From contig JAWXUF010000004.1 in NCBI GenBank assembly GCA_044432865.1, forward strand, positions 1-48,432: DNA of 48,432 bases, given 5' to 3'. Below, in pieces: positions 17,740 to 26,796 of the stretch. Source of the stretch: JAWXUE01 sp044432865 (GTDB lineage Bacteria > Bacillota_I > Bacilli_A > Acholeplasmatales > Anaeroplasmataceae). The notes under the pieces are model-generated. The model made no database searches and was not told the origin of the DNA. It saw only the letters and a list, made by a program, of their open reading frames with translations. How positions within the stretch are numbered: position 1 is the stretch's first letter; the number at the start of each line of letters is the position of its first letter. The position numbers were made by a program, and so were the translations under genes.

Positions 17740-19493
17740 TTATTTATATTCTATAGCAATAACTCCAGAGCTCCAAGCAGTTCCTAATGTTACTTTACTA
17801 TTTACTTGCGATAATGTTAAATCAAAAGTGATTGTTAGGGCAGTACATCCAGAAAAGGCACCTAACCCAATACTTGTTATAGTAGAAGGGATTGTTATGC
17901 TTGTAAGGGCAGTACAGTTTTCAAATGTAGAACGACTTATATCTGTTAGAGTATTAGACATTGTTACACTTGCTAGGGCAGTACAGTTTTTAAATGCAAA
18001 CATACCTAGGTTTGTTACAGAATTAGGCATTGTTATACTTGTTAATGATGTACAATCAGCAAAAGTATAATCGTTTAAACTTGTTACACCATCTGGTATT
18101 GTTATACTTGTAAGATATGAACATCCAAAGAACACACCAAACCCAATGCTTGTTACACCATCTGGTACTGTAAACGTTGTTTCCATGTCCCCTGCTGCAT
18201 AAGCAACTAACATTGTTCCATCTGTAGTGTATAAATCACCATCAACAACCTTGAAATATGAATTATTCGGATCTATAGTAATACTTGTTAGGGAAATACA
18301 TCCAGCAATTGCAGCATTACCAATACTTGTTATACTATCTGGTAAATTAATGCTTGTTAGGGCTGAGCAATTATAAAACACATAAGTACCTATGCTTGTT
18401 AAAGTATCTGGCATTGTTATACTTGCTAGGGAAGTACATCCATAGAAGGTGTAGTTATCTATATGTGTTATTCCGTGAGGTATTGTTATACTAGTTAGAG
18501 ATCTACAGTCTTTAAATGCGTACCAAGCAATTTCTGTCAAACTATCCGGAAGAGTTATATCTGTTAGAGCAATACATCCAGAGAATGCATTACTTCCAAT
18601 ACGAGTTAAACTTTCTGGCAATTTTACACTTTTTAAAGAAGAACACCAAACAAAAGCATCATTATCAATGTTTGTCATGCCTTCATGAAATACTATACTA
18701 GTTATATCACGATTATTTTGAAACGCTTGAGTCATTATCGAATCTACTTTCTTACCATTAATTTCACTTGGAACATAAATATCTGTATGTTTAACTGTAC
18801 CAATCCCATAAAGAACATAGGATGACCAGTCCAGATACTCTAATCCTATCGAATATTTTTCATATGATGAATATAAACTAATATCACCTGTTATATTTGA
18901 TAATGTATCAACATATTCAGTACAATCTTCATCTAAAAACCATCCTAAGAATCTATAACCGTATCCATCGTTATCTTCATATTCATCAAGATCAACTAAT
19001 GTTAATGATTCGTTCTCAGCAATACTCGATTGATTATTATTTGTTGGTTGAATTCATCAATATAAGTAATTGAATAAGTAATTGCTTCAAATTTAGCATA
19101 TACTTCTATATTTTCTTCTAATTTAACATTTTTATAAGATGTATTAGTGAAAACAGTATCAAACGAATCTTCAAAATACCAATCTATAAAATCATATCCT
19201 GCAACTACAGGATCTTGAGGGAATGTCAAGTTAGAATTACCTGCTGTTTCTATTATATAATATACTGAACCATCTACAATAAAATCAATTGAAAATACTT
19301 CATCTACACTTTCTTCTACAACATCATCATTAACCGGATCTTTTTCATTTGAAGAGCAAGACTTTATACTTAATAATAAGATTAATAATATAATTATAGC
19401 AATTATTATAGGTATAATTATATTTGATTTTTTACTTTTAAAGCTTTCTTCATTATTTTTATTTTCTTTATTTTTATTTTCTTTATTTTCCAT
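17740..19493 (-). pseudogene. BspA-like leucine-rich-repeat surface protein, broken by a frameshift
   Basis: Two open frames (19002-19493 and 17740-~19053) read as one protein. The N-terminus is a Lys/Asn-rich tail, a membrane segment near residues 26-46 ending in Ser-Cys-Ser-Ser, then an InlB-like repeat and the start of another, interrupted near 19051-19058. The other frame resumes that same repeat (Gly-Tyr-Arg-Phe-Leu-Gly-Trp), passes through the usual Pro-Ser-Glu-Ile-Asn-Gly-Lys linker and continues into about ten 23-residue LRR_5 units (Ala-Phe-x-x-Cys-x-x-Leu-x-Ser-Ile-x-Ile-Pro). The first frame reaches a stop at 19002. The total span is 2 bases short of a multiple of three more, consistent with a one-base loss. 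It could be a broken gene, a phase-variable gene or a sequence error. Confidence 0.8.
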
Positions 19494-19622
19494 TATATCG
19501 CTCCTTAATTGGTTATCATTTCATTATACTTTATTAAGGAAAGAAATGAAAGAGAAAGTAATGGTCATTAAAAAATCTAAACAGTTCGGAGTTTCTTTCA
19601 TACACTAGGTAGATAATTATAT

Positions 19623-19680
19623 AAAAAAAGATATATTAAGAAATTACTCTTAATATATCTTTAATTTTAATTATTTAAGA
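19623..19680. repeat. 58-bp direct repeat, copy 2 (native pyrG 3' end and terminator)
   Basis: The minus strand reads the last codons of pyrG, its TAA, then a stem (19630-19640 with 19649-19659) and a T-run. It is identical to 17536-17593. Confidence 0.95.
19630..19659 (-). terminator. pyrG terminator
   Basis: A hairpin with an 11-bp stem (AGATATATTAA-type arms) followed by T-rich sequence on the minus strand, inside repeat copy 2; copy 1 carries the same hairpin at 17543-17572. Confidence 0.8.
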
Positions 19681-21260
19681 CATACTTTAATAAATCCATT
19701 AAATAATGGATGTGGATTTAAAGGTCTACTTTTAAACTCAGGATGATATTGACATGCGATGAAAAATTTATGATTTTTTATTTCAATAACTTCCATTAAA
19801 TTACTTTGTTCATTTTTACCTGAGAAAACAAAGTTTTCATCAAAATTTTGTAAATATTTATTATTAAATTCATATCTATGTCTGTGACGTTCAGATATTA
19901 ACGAAGTGTTATATAAATCATGAGCAAGTGTACCTTTTGTTAAAGTACAATCAAAAGCACCTAATCTTAACGTACCACCAATGTTTATACCTGTATATTG
20001 ATCAGGTAAATAATCAAATAATGGAGTTTTAGTTTCTTCATCTAATTCTGTAGAGTTAGCATCTTTTAAATTTAATACATTTCTTGCATATTCAATTGTT
20101 GCTAATTGCATACCGAAACAAATACCGAAAAATGGTATGTTATTTTCTCTAGCGAATCTAATAGCATTTAGTTTACCTGTTACACCTCTGTTACCAAAAC
20201 CACCTGGTACTAAAATACCATCTAGTTTTTTTAATTCATCAATATTTTCTTTTAAATCAGAAGAATCAATTGCTACGATATTAACTTTAGCTTTATTCGC
20301 ATATCCTGCGTGATATAAAGATTCATGTATTGATAAATAAGCATCTTTTAATGAAACATATTTACCGATTAGTCCAATAGTAACCTCACGTTCAACAGAG
20401 TTAATTCTATCAACTAAACTTATAATTTCTGATAAGTCAGCTTTAGGAGCTTCAAGTTTAAAATGATTCAAAATTAAGTCATCAATTTTTTGTTCGTGTA
20501 AGTGTGTGATAACTTCAAAAATTACTTTTTGATCACACATATCAATTACATTTTCATGATCACAATCACATGAGTCAGCAATCTTAATTTTAAGTTCACT
20601 TGGAACCTCTTTTTCACTTCTTAAAATGATTACATCTGGTTGAATTCCTAAACTTCTTAATTCTTTAACACTATGTTGTGTTGGTTTAGTTTTAAGTTCA
20701 TTAGCAGCTCTTAAATAAGGTACTAAAGTGTTATGAATATATAAAGTGTTTTTAAATCCTAAATCACGTCTTAATTGTCTAATTGCTTCAATAAAAGGTA
20801 GTGATTCAATATCTCCAACTGTCCCACCAATTTCTGTAATAATTACATCAGCATTTGAAGTAGAAGCAGCTGCGAAAACTTTGTTCTTAATTTCGTTTGT
20901 GATGTGTGGAATTACTTGTACAGTTCTCCCAGCATAATCACCTCTACGCTCTTTTTCAATTACTGTTTGATAAATTTTTCCTGAAGTAATATTAGATTCC
21001 TTTGAAAGATTTTCATCAATGAATCTTTCGTAGTGTCCTAAGTCTAAATCAGTTTCAGCACCATCATCTGTTACGTACACTTCACCATGTTGATAAGGAC
21101 TCATAGTACCTGGGTCAACATTGATGTATGGATCGAATTTTTGCATAAATACTTTTAGCCCTCTTTTTTTAAGAATGTGACCAATACTTGATGCGCAAAT
21201 TCCTTTACCAAGAGAAGAAACAACTCCTCCTGTTACAAATATAAATTTTGTGTTTTTCAT
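19671..21260 (-). CDS. pyrG: CTP synthase
   Basis: This 529-aa enzyme is full length (family ~535). The synthetase domain starts with Phe-Val-Thr-Gly-Gly-Val-Val-Ser-Ser-Leu-Gly-Lys-Gly. The glutaminase domain has the catalytic Cys in Gly-Ile-Cys-Phe-Gly-Met-Gln and the His-Pro-Glu-Phe near the C-terminus. It converts UTP and glutamine to CTP. AAAGGAG precedes the ATG. It is monocistronic and is preceded by a leader with a GGG start and terminator hairpin, consistent with CTP-dependent attenuation. Confidence 0.97.
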   Translation of the reverse strand: MKNTKFIFVTGGVVSSLGKGICASSIGHILKKRGLKVFMQKFDPYINVDPGTMSPYQHGEVYVTDDGAETDLDLGHYERFIDENLSKESNITSGKIYQTVIEKERRGDYAGRTVQVIPHITNEIKNKVFAAASTSNADVIITEIGGTVGDIESLPFIEAIRQLRRDLGFKNTLYIHNTLVPYLRAANELKTKPTQHSVKELRSLGIQPDVIILRSEKEVPSELKIKIADSCDCDHENVIDMCDQKVIFEVITHLHEQKIDDLILNHFKLEAPKADLSEIISLVDRINSVEREVTIGLIGKYVSLKDAYLSIHESLYHAGYANKAKVNIVAIDSSDLKENIDELKKLDGILVPGGFGNRGVTGKLNAIRFARENNIPFFGICFGMQLATIEYARNVLNLKDANSTELDEETKTPLFDYLPDQYTGINIGGTLRLGAFDCTLTKGTLAHDLYNTSLISERHRHRYEFNNKYLQNFDENFVFSGKNEQSNLMEVIEIKNHKFFIACQYHPEFKSRPLNPHPLFNGFIKVCLK

Positions 21261-21277
21261 GTCTCTTCTCCTTTATA

Positions 21278-21332
21278 AAAAAATAAAAAGTCTTCGCATG
21301 GAAGACTTTATGGTGTGCCCTTAATAATTATA
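21278..21332 (-). promoter_or_regulatory. pyrG promoter and attenuator leader
   Basis: On the minus strand TGA-TATAAT (TATAAT at 21327-21332) is followed after six bases by GGGC, with the three G at 21318-21320 as the expected start. The leader then forms a terminator: stem 21287-21295 with 21301-21309, and a T-run at 21278-21289. The 5' arm contains a pyrimidine run (TCTTCC). This is the layout of the B. subtilis pyrG leader, where low CTP causes repeated G addition and the poly-G pairs with the pyrimidine arm to prevent termination. The mechanism is inferred by analogy. Confidence 0.7.
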
Positions 21333-21351
21333 TCATTTTAAAAGTAAAATT

Positions 21352-21386
21352 CAAGAGAATAATTGTTTATGATTATTCTCTTGAAT
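21352..21386 (-). terminator. terminator of the dap operon
   Basis: A perfect stem of ~14-15 bp with an 8-base loop, between the asd stop and the pyrG promoter. The pyrG -35 (TTGAAT, 21349-21354) overlaps its far arm. Confidence 0.75.
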
Positions 21387-21414
21387 GAAAAATGGCTTTA
21401 CTAAAATGTTTTTA

Positions 21415-22305
21415 CTAATTGTTATTAATTAATTCAAGTATCTTATAAGTGTTGTAACTTGCACCTCTAAGTACATTATTTGCATAAGTATAGAAACTAA
21501 AAGTATTAAAATTTAATTGTTTTAATCTTGTTGTATATATTTTTGAGTCGCTATTTATATTTGGAATAACTTTAGATTTTAAATAAATTGTATTTGTTTT
21601 TAACACTTCTAATATATCATTAATTGTACAGTTATTTACTTTGAATATTATATTAACTAAGTGCCCATTTTCAGTCGGAACACGTACACAATTTGAATAT
21701 ATTGGTATTGATTTATTAAGTAATTTATTTGTTTCTTTAATCATTTTTTCTTCTTCATCAGTGCTGTTATTCAATAAAATATCACCAATGAAAGGTATAC
21801 AATTTTTTATTTTATTACTATGAAAATCATCTAATAATGAGTATCCACCACCACTACAACTTTGATATGTATTGAAAATTATTTCATTTATATCATATTT
21901 TTTATCAATATGAAATAGTGGTATAATTGATTGTATTACACAACAATTTGGATTTACATATATTCTTTTATTTTTCTTAAAATTCAATTCTGGGACAGTT
22001 AAATTGTGCCTTGTTCTATATGCGCTTGAGTTATCAATAACCACTAAATTATTGAATAATAAAGAGGGAGTAATTTGTTTAGAAACTTCACTAGATGTTA
22101 ATACACATGCATGAGTATAATTAGCTAAATTGATATCATTTATACTCTTAATAAAATAGTATTTATCTTTAAATTTGATTAGTTTATTTCTACTTTTTTC
22201 TGAAGAAATAAAGCAAATTTTTTCTATTTTTAAAGCACTATTTTCTAGTAAAGAAATCAAAGATTCTCCTACTAGTCCAGTTGCTCCAATTATTAATAAT
22301 TTCAT
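21415..22305 (-). CDS. asd: aspartate-semialdehyde dehydrogenase
   Basis: The protein is 296 aa. The N-terminus has Gly-Ala-Thr-Gly-Leu-Val-Gly. The active-site Cys121 lies in Asn-Pro-Asn-Cys and the catalytic His215 in Gly-His-Leu. The C-terminal Asn-Asn-Val-Leu-Arg-Gly-Ala matches the family. It makes aspartate semialdehyde for DAP and lysine. It is ~35-70 residues shorter than typical Asd, through compact loops. Its ATG overlaps the dapD stop (ATGA). It is last in dapF-dapA-dapD-asd. Confidence 0.93.
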   Translation of the reverse strand: MKLLIIGATGLVGESLISLLENSALKIEKICFISSEKSRNKLIKFKDKYYFIKSINDINLANYTHACVLTSSEVSKQITPSLLFNNLVVIDNSSAYRTRHNLTVPELNFKKNKRIYVNPNCCVIQSIIPLFHIDKKYDINEIIFNTYQSCSGGGYSLLDDFHSNKIKNCIPFIGDILLNNSTDEEEKMIKETNKLLNKSIPIYSNCVRVPTENGHLVNIIFKVNNCTINDILEVLKTNTIYLKSKVIPNINSDSKIYTTRLKQLNFNTFSFYTYANNVLRGASYNTYKILELINNN

Positions 22306-22943
22306 TTTCTTAATTCCTCATTTAGTGCTGTTTTTTCTTCGATTTTTTGGTCTTTTTGTTTTGTTATATAAGAGGTATCTGAATATATTACTTCGTTTGC
22401 TGCTACATCTTTTGTTACAACTGTACCAGCTCCAATAACAGCATTTTCATGGATAGTAACTCCTTCTAATATTACTGCATTAGCACCAATAAATACGTTG
22501 TTTTCTATGACAACAGGTTTAGTTGAAATTGGTTCCATTACTCCAGCGATTACACTACCTGCACCTATGTGACAATTGTCTTTTATAATAGCGCCACTTC
22601 CTATAACTGCGTTCATATCAATCATTGTCCTAGATCCTATTGAAGCTTTAGTATTTACTACTGCTCCCATTAAAATAATTGAGTCAGACGCAATTTCGAC
22701 ATTGTCTCTAATTATTGCTCCTGGTTCAATTCTTGCATTTGTTTTTGTATAATCAAATAATTCCATTAACTTATTATTTGATAAGTTAAGTGTATTATAT
22801 TCTTCAATGAAATCATTATATTTTTCTAATAATTTTTTAATTTTAATATTATTATCACAAATTATATAGGGGTTACTTCCAAAGATGAATTTAACATTTA
22901 ATTTAACCTTATCTTTGAATTTAATAAATAATATTGTTTCCAA
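22302..22943 (-). CDS. tetrahydrodipicolinate N-acetyltransferase (DapH type)
   Basis: This 213-aa protein is a left-handed beta-helix transferase with many hexapeptide repeats (Ile-Gly-Ala-Gly-x-Val/Ile, Ile-Gly-Ser-x-Thr) and an N-terminal alpha/beta domain. Context with an M20 deacetylase and aminotransferase indicates the acetylated branch of DAP synthesis (DapH/YkuQ). It starts at TTG 22943, inside the last 23 bases of dapA, with AAGGAG about ten bases upstream. No closer ATG gives a family-length product. It ends with TGA in an ATGA overlap with asd. Confidence 0.87.
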   Translation of the reverse strand: METILFIKFKDKVKLNVKFIFGSNPYIICDNNIKIKKLLEKYNDFIEEYNTLNLSNNKLMELFDYTKTNARIEPGAIIRDNVEIASDSIILMGAVVNTKASIGSRTMIDMNAVIGSGAIIKDNCHIGAGSVIAGVMEPISTKPVVIENNVFIGANAVILEGVTIHENAVIGAGTVVTKDVAANEVIYSDTSYITKQKDQKIEEKTALNEELRK

Positions 22944-23802
22944 TGTTTAGTAACTCCTTTTTTAAGATATTTGAATTTTCTTCACTCATATTATCTAATG
23001 GTAATCTAAGTTCATTATTATTCATTGATAAAATATACATTATTTCTTTGATACCTATTGGATTTGTTTCTAAAAATACAGCATTAATTATATTTTTATA
23101 TTTATTAAAAATTTCTAATGAATTTTGTATTTCGTTAGATTTGTATAATTCATACATATCATGAAATTCTTTTGGGAATACATTTCCACATACATTAATT
23201 AATCCATCAGCGCCTAAAGCTAAAAAAGGAATTGAAAAATCATCATTACCACAATAGATTTTAAAGTTTTCATTTTGTAGTGAAAATAAATTCAAAGAAT
23301 CTCTAAAATTTTCATTTGCTTCCTTAATACCTGCGATATTCTTTATTTCACTTAGTTTTTTTATTAAACTTAAATTCAATGTAAGTCCTGTTCTATTAGG
23401 AATGTGATAAATAATTATATTTGAAGATATATTGTTTGATATTTCTTTAAAATGTTTATATACTCCAGAATCATTTGATTTGTTGTAATATGGTGTAATT
23501 ACTAAAAAGTTTGTAATACCTTGTTTTTCATAGTAAATACAATCATTGATAGCTTTATTTGTATCATTTGTACAAATACCAACTATTATATCGATTCTAT
23601 TGTGAATGTAATTAGTGCAATACGTAACAATTTCATGACATTCTTGTTCTGATAGAGTTGATGATTCTGCAGTAGTTCCTAATAAAAGTAATCCATCTGT
23701 TTTATTTTCAAGATGAAAATCTAGCAATTCTTCTAATTTTTCATAATTAACCTTATTATTTAAAAATGGTGTTATTAATGCTACAATTGATCCTTTAATC
23801 AT
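22921..23802 (-). CDS. dapA: 4-hydroxy-tetrahydrodipicolinate synthase
   Basis: This 293-aa TIM-barrel lyase has Leu-Gly-Thr-Thr-Ala-Glu near residue 42, Tyr in Thr-Pro-Tyr-Tyr, and the Schiff-base Lys in Gly-Ile-Lys-Glu-Ala. It condenses pyruvate and aspartate semialdehyde. A last-base overlap with dapF and a 23-base overlap with dapD show tight coupling. Confidence 0.95.
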   Translation of the reverse strand: MIKGSIVALITPFLNNKVNYEKLEELLDFHLENKTDGLLLLGTTAESSTLSEQECHEIVTYCTNYIHNRIDIIVGICTNDTNKAINDCIYYEKQGITNFLVITPYYNKSNDSGVYKHFKEISNNISSNIIIYHIPNRTGLTLNLSLIKKLSEIKNIAGIKEANENFRDSLNLFSLQNENFKIYCGNDDFSIPFLALGADGLINVCGNVFPKEFHDMYELYKSNEIQNSLEIFNKYKNIINAVFLETNPIGIKEIMYILSMNNNELRLPLDNMSEENSNILKKELLNIGNNIIY

Positions 23803-24455
23803 TATATTTCTCCTTTATATACGTAAAAAACTTCACTTTCAAGATAAATACTATTATGTTTTACTTCTAAATTTGAGTATGAGTTATGAGAGTATATTGT
23901 TTTTGAAGTTATTTTTTTCTCTTTATACAATATTGACATAATTGAAATCAACCCAGAACCGCATCCTCTAGTAAATCCTACGCCTTTTTCAAACGTTGTA
24001 GCTTTCTTGTTGTGATAAAATGTAATATTGACATTATATTTTTTAAAAAGTTTGTTTGCTTTTTTAATTGATGGTTTTGAAAATACAACTAAATGATCTA
24101 CACCAGAATTTACTAAGTAGAAATTCTTTATCTTTTTATATTCTGAAATATTAAATTTCAATTTATAGAAATTATTTTTATTTGTAATATTATAGAATTT
24201 TCCTTCGAATTTTAATTTTGTTTGGTTTTCATTAATATTATCAACTATATATTTAGCTGCGCAACGGATTCCATTTCCACAAAAGTTTGCTTTAGTACCA
24301 TCCTTATTAAAAAATAATATATTATCTTTTAATATTACAATTAATCCATCTGCTCCAATACCTTTGTGTTGGTCACATAACTCATATACATTTAATAATT
24401 CATTTTCAACGATAATAAAGTCGTTTTCTAAACATTGATATTTTTTAAATTTCAT
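23802..24455 (-). CDS. dapF: diaminopimelate epimerase, compact form
   Basis: The two catalytic cysteines are present: Cys59 in Phe-Cys-Gly-Asn-Gly-Ile-Arg and Cys165 in Arg-Gly-Cys-Gly-Ser-Gly. At 217 aa the protein is about 50 residues shorter than usual (~270), mainly in loops. It converts LL-DAP to meso-DAP for peptidoglycan and lysine. It heads the minus-strand operon and is divergent from an aminotransferase. The short length does not remove either active-site segment. Confidence 0.88.
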   Translation of the reverse strand: MKFKKYQCLENDFIIVENELLNVYELCDQHKGIGADGLIVILKDNILFFNKDGTKANFCGNGIRCAAKYIVDNINENQTKLKFEGKFYNITNKNNFYKLKFNISEYKKIKNFYLVNSGVDHLVVFSKPSIKKANKLFKKYNVNITFYHNKKATTFEKGVGFTRGCGSGLISIMSILYKEKKITSKTIYSHNSYSNLEVKHNSIYLESEVFYVYKGEI

Positions 24456-24543
24456 ATTATCACCATCCTTTTAAATAGTATGCAGAGTATCAAAAAAATA
24501 TAATTATCATAATATAATAATAGATTATAAAATAGGTGATTTA
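24456..24543. promoter_or_regulatory. divergent promoter region dapF / aminotransferase
   Basis: This 88-base gap holds two plus-strand TATAAT boxes (24499-24504 and 24513-24518) and one minus-strand TATAAT (24524-24529), all AT-rich, with no lysine riboswitch visible. GGTGAT-type ribosome sites flank both genes. Confidence 0.5.
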
Positions 24544-25647
24544 ATGTTTAATAAAAATGTTTTAAGTGAAGAGTTAAGTTTAATAAGGAAATATACAACA
24601 GAAATAAAAAAGTATGAAGATGGGATTTCGTTTGCAATAGGAGAACCATATCTTAAAGTCCATGAAGATGTAATCAATGAAACAAAAAGATGCTTGGATA
24701 ATTTAGAGTGTGGATATACAAGCGCTCAAGGACAAAAAGAACTAATCGATGCTATATGTATTAAAGAAAATGTATTAAGCGAAAATGTGTTAGTTACAAG
24801 TGGATCTTCTGAAGGTATATTTATTTCGTTATTATCATTATTAAATAAAGATGATGAGGTGATAATAATTACACCGTGCTATCCGCAGTATTCTCCTGTT
24901 GTTTCTTTTTGTAATGGTGTAGTGAAATATGTTGATACATCTAAAACGAATTATGTCCCAAAAATAGATTCAATAAAAGAAGTGGTAAATGACAAAACTA
25001 AGATTATAATAATTAATTCACCATCAAATCCTACTGGAGTTACGTATGATATTTCAACATTAAATATGATTAATAATCTTTGTAAAGATCATAATATAAT
25101 TGTAATTTGTGATGATGTTTATGAGTATATAACTTATAAGGAAAAAGAGAAGTTTTCATTTGATTTAGATTACTCGGTAACACTAAAAAGCTTCTCTAAA
25201 ACATATGGTATGACAGGTTATAGATTAGGGTATTTGATTACGTCAAATAAGATATTAAAACAACTATTAAAGGTCCATTCATACTTATCGATTTCATTAC
25301 CTATTTTTATCCAAAAAGCGGGTGTAAAAGCTCTTCAATTACCAAATAATTCTTATCAATATTTTACTAATAATTTATCTATTGTAAAAAGTTTTTTAGA
25401 AGTAGAAGAAATTGAATATATTGATGTTTCAGGTGGTATATTTATTTTCATAAATATTGAAAAATATGGAACTTCTGACTCGGAATTTTGTACTAGATTA
25501 CTTCATGAATTTCATGTAGCTTGTGTACCGGGTAATTGCTTTTTAGCACCTGGTTATATAAGGTTAAATTTTGCAGTTAAAACAGAAGATTTAATCACAG
25601 GTTTAGAAAGAATAAAATGCTTTATAAAAACACTAAAAAAGGACTAG
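24544..25647 (+). CDS. class I aminotransferase, probable N-acetyl-LL-DAP aminotransferase
   Basis: This 367-aa PLP enzyme has Asn162 in Pro-Ser-Asn-Pro-Thr-Gly, Asp190, Tyr193 and the PLP Lys219 in Ser-Phe-Ser-Lys-Thr-Tyr-Gly-Met. The C-terminus has the substrate-carboxylate Arg (Gly-Tyr-Ile-Arg-Leu). The neighbouring DapH-type acetylase and M20 deacetylase suggest it is PatA acting on N-acetyl-2-amino-6-oxopimelate. Alternative: a general aromatic/aspartate aminotransferase; the enzyme class is sure, the substrate inferred. Confidence 0.87.
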   Translation: MFNKNVLSEELSLIRKYTTEIKKYEDGISFAIGEPYLKVHEDVINETKRCLDNLECGYTSAQGQKELIDAICIKENVLSENVLVTSGSSEGIFISLLSLLNKDDEVIIITPCYPQYSPVVSFCNGVVKYVDTSKTNYVPKIDSIKEVVNDKTKIIIINSPSNPTGVTYDISTLNMINNLCKDHNIIVICDDVYEYITYKEKEKFSFDLDYSVTLKSFSKTYGMTGYRLGYLITSNKILKQLLKVHSYLSISLPIFIQKAGVKALQLPNNSYQYFTNNLSIVKSFLEVEEIEYIDVSGGIFIFINIEKYGTSDSEFCTRLLHEFHVACVPGNCFLAPGYIRLNFAVKTEDLITGLERIKCFIKTLKKD

Positions 25648-25656
25648 AAGTCCTTT

Positions 25657-26655
25657 TTATATTTTAAATAAATCAATTAGTTCAATTATCTTATTATAGT
25701 AACTTTTTCTAATTTCTTTTGTAGTATAAAAGTTTTCTGAATGAAGTGAAAATCCTTTACCTAAGCCAAATAATAGATAAAACGTTTTGCAGTTATTTGA
25801 ATAATATCCAAAATCTTCTGCTGATTTTAATGTTTTTATTTTATTGTATTTAATTAAATTTAACATCTCATCATCATTGATTAGTGGTGGGAAATATTCG
25901 TTAAATTTATAGTTTATTTTACATTTAGTTTTAATCTTTTTTTTGCTTATTTTTTCTATTATTTTATTATTATTTTTAAACCTAATAGAGTATTTTAAAG
26001 TAGCTTTATTTGAACTTATATTTCTTAAAGTCCCACTTTTAATTTCACCTAAATGAGATATATAATTCTTACTATTTTTGAATAATTTATTATATATTAA
26101 ATAACTTGCATATGTAGCGTCAGTTTCTTTTTTATATGATGAAATATGATTGTTTTCACCTTCTATATCTACATCTAATTCATATGAACCAAACATCAAA
26201 TTTTTAGCTGAAAAAAGTTTGTTATATTCTAGATTTGGCCATACGTGCAAAGCGATAATTTTTGTTATATTTAAGTCGTTGAAAATCATAGATTCTGATA
26301 GATCTTTAGCCCCTAATCCTGTCTCTTCTTTTGATTGGAAAACAAGTGCTATATTATGACTATAATAGTTCTCTTTTATATAAGGAATTGCTGCTAATAA
26401 TGCTGATGTATGTACGTCGTGCCCACATGCGTGCATATTATTATTTTTACTATGAATCTTGTGATTTTTATTTTCTATTATAGGTAATGCATCAAGTTCA
26501 GAACGAAATGCAATTGTTTCTTTTTTATTTTTATTTATAAAGCATACAATACTTAATTTGTTGTTAATGATTTTTACATTATGTTTTAATAATTCTTTTA
26601 TTACAAATAAATTTGTATTATATTCTACTCCTGATAATTCGGGATTTTCATGCAA
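25657..26655 (-). CDS. M20 peptidase, probable N-acetyl-DAP deacetylase
   Basis: This 332-aa protein has the M20 metal site Cys-Gly-His-Asp-Val-His, the catalytic Glu-Glu, and a conserved Leu-His-x-Asn-Pro-Glu-Leu-Ser near the N-terminus. It should deacetylate N-acetyl-DAP (YkuR-like). Start is uncertain. The TTG at 26655 has no ribosome site and lies inside the conserved motif. The frame continues back to ATT at 26677-26679, right behind an AGGATGGTGAT-like site, so a rare ATT (or ACG) start is possible. It converges with the aminotransferase gene. Confidence 0.85.
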   Translation of the reverse strand: MHENPELSGVEYNTNLFVIKELLKHNVKIINNKLSIVCFINKNKKETIAFRSELDALPIIENKNHKIHSKNNNMHACGHDVHTSALLAAIPYIKENYYSHNIALVFQSKEETGLGAKDLSESMIFNDLNITKIIALHVWPNLEYNKLFSAKNLMFGSYELDVDIEGENNHISSYKKETDATYASYLIYNKLFKNSKNYISHLGEIKSGTLRNISSNKATLKYSIRFKNNNKIIEKISKKKIKTKCKINYKFNEYFPPLINDDEMLNLIKYNKIKTLKSAEDFGYYSNNCKTFYLLFGLGKGFSLHSENFYTTKEIRKSYYNKIIELIDLFKI

Positions 26656-26796
26656 ATATTTATAAAATGTTTCCGTAATATCACCATCCTAATATTAACA
26701 TATGATTATTTAGTTTAAAATATACATATAGGTATATGAAAACGATTTACTTTATGGTAAAATTAAAATATATTTTAAGGAAGGAATTTTATATAA

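Noticed and set aside
17536..19680. CRISPR array or insertion sequence
   Set aside because: Only two copies of a long repeat, with a gene between, and no transposase or cas gene.
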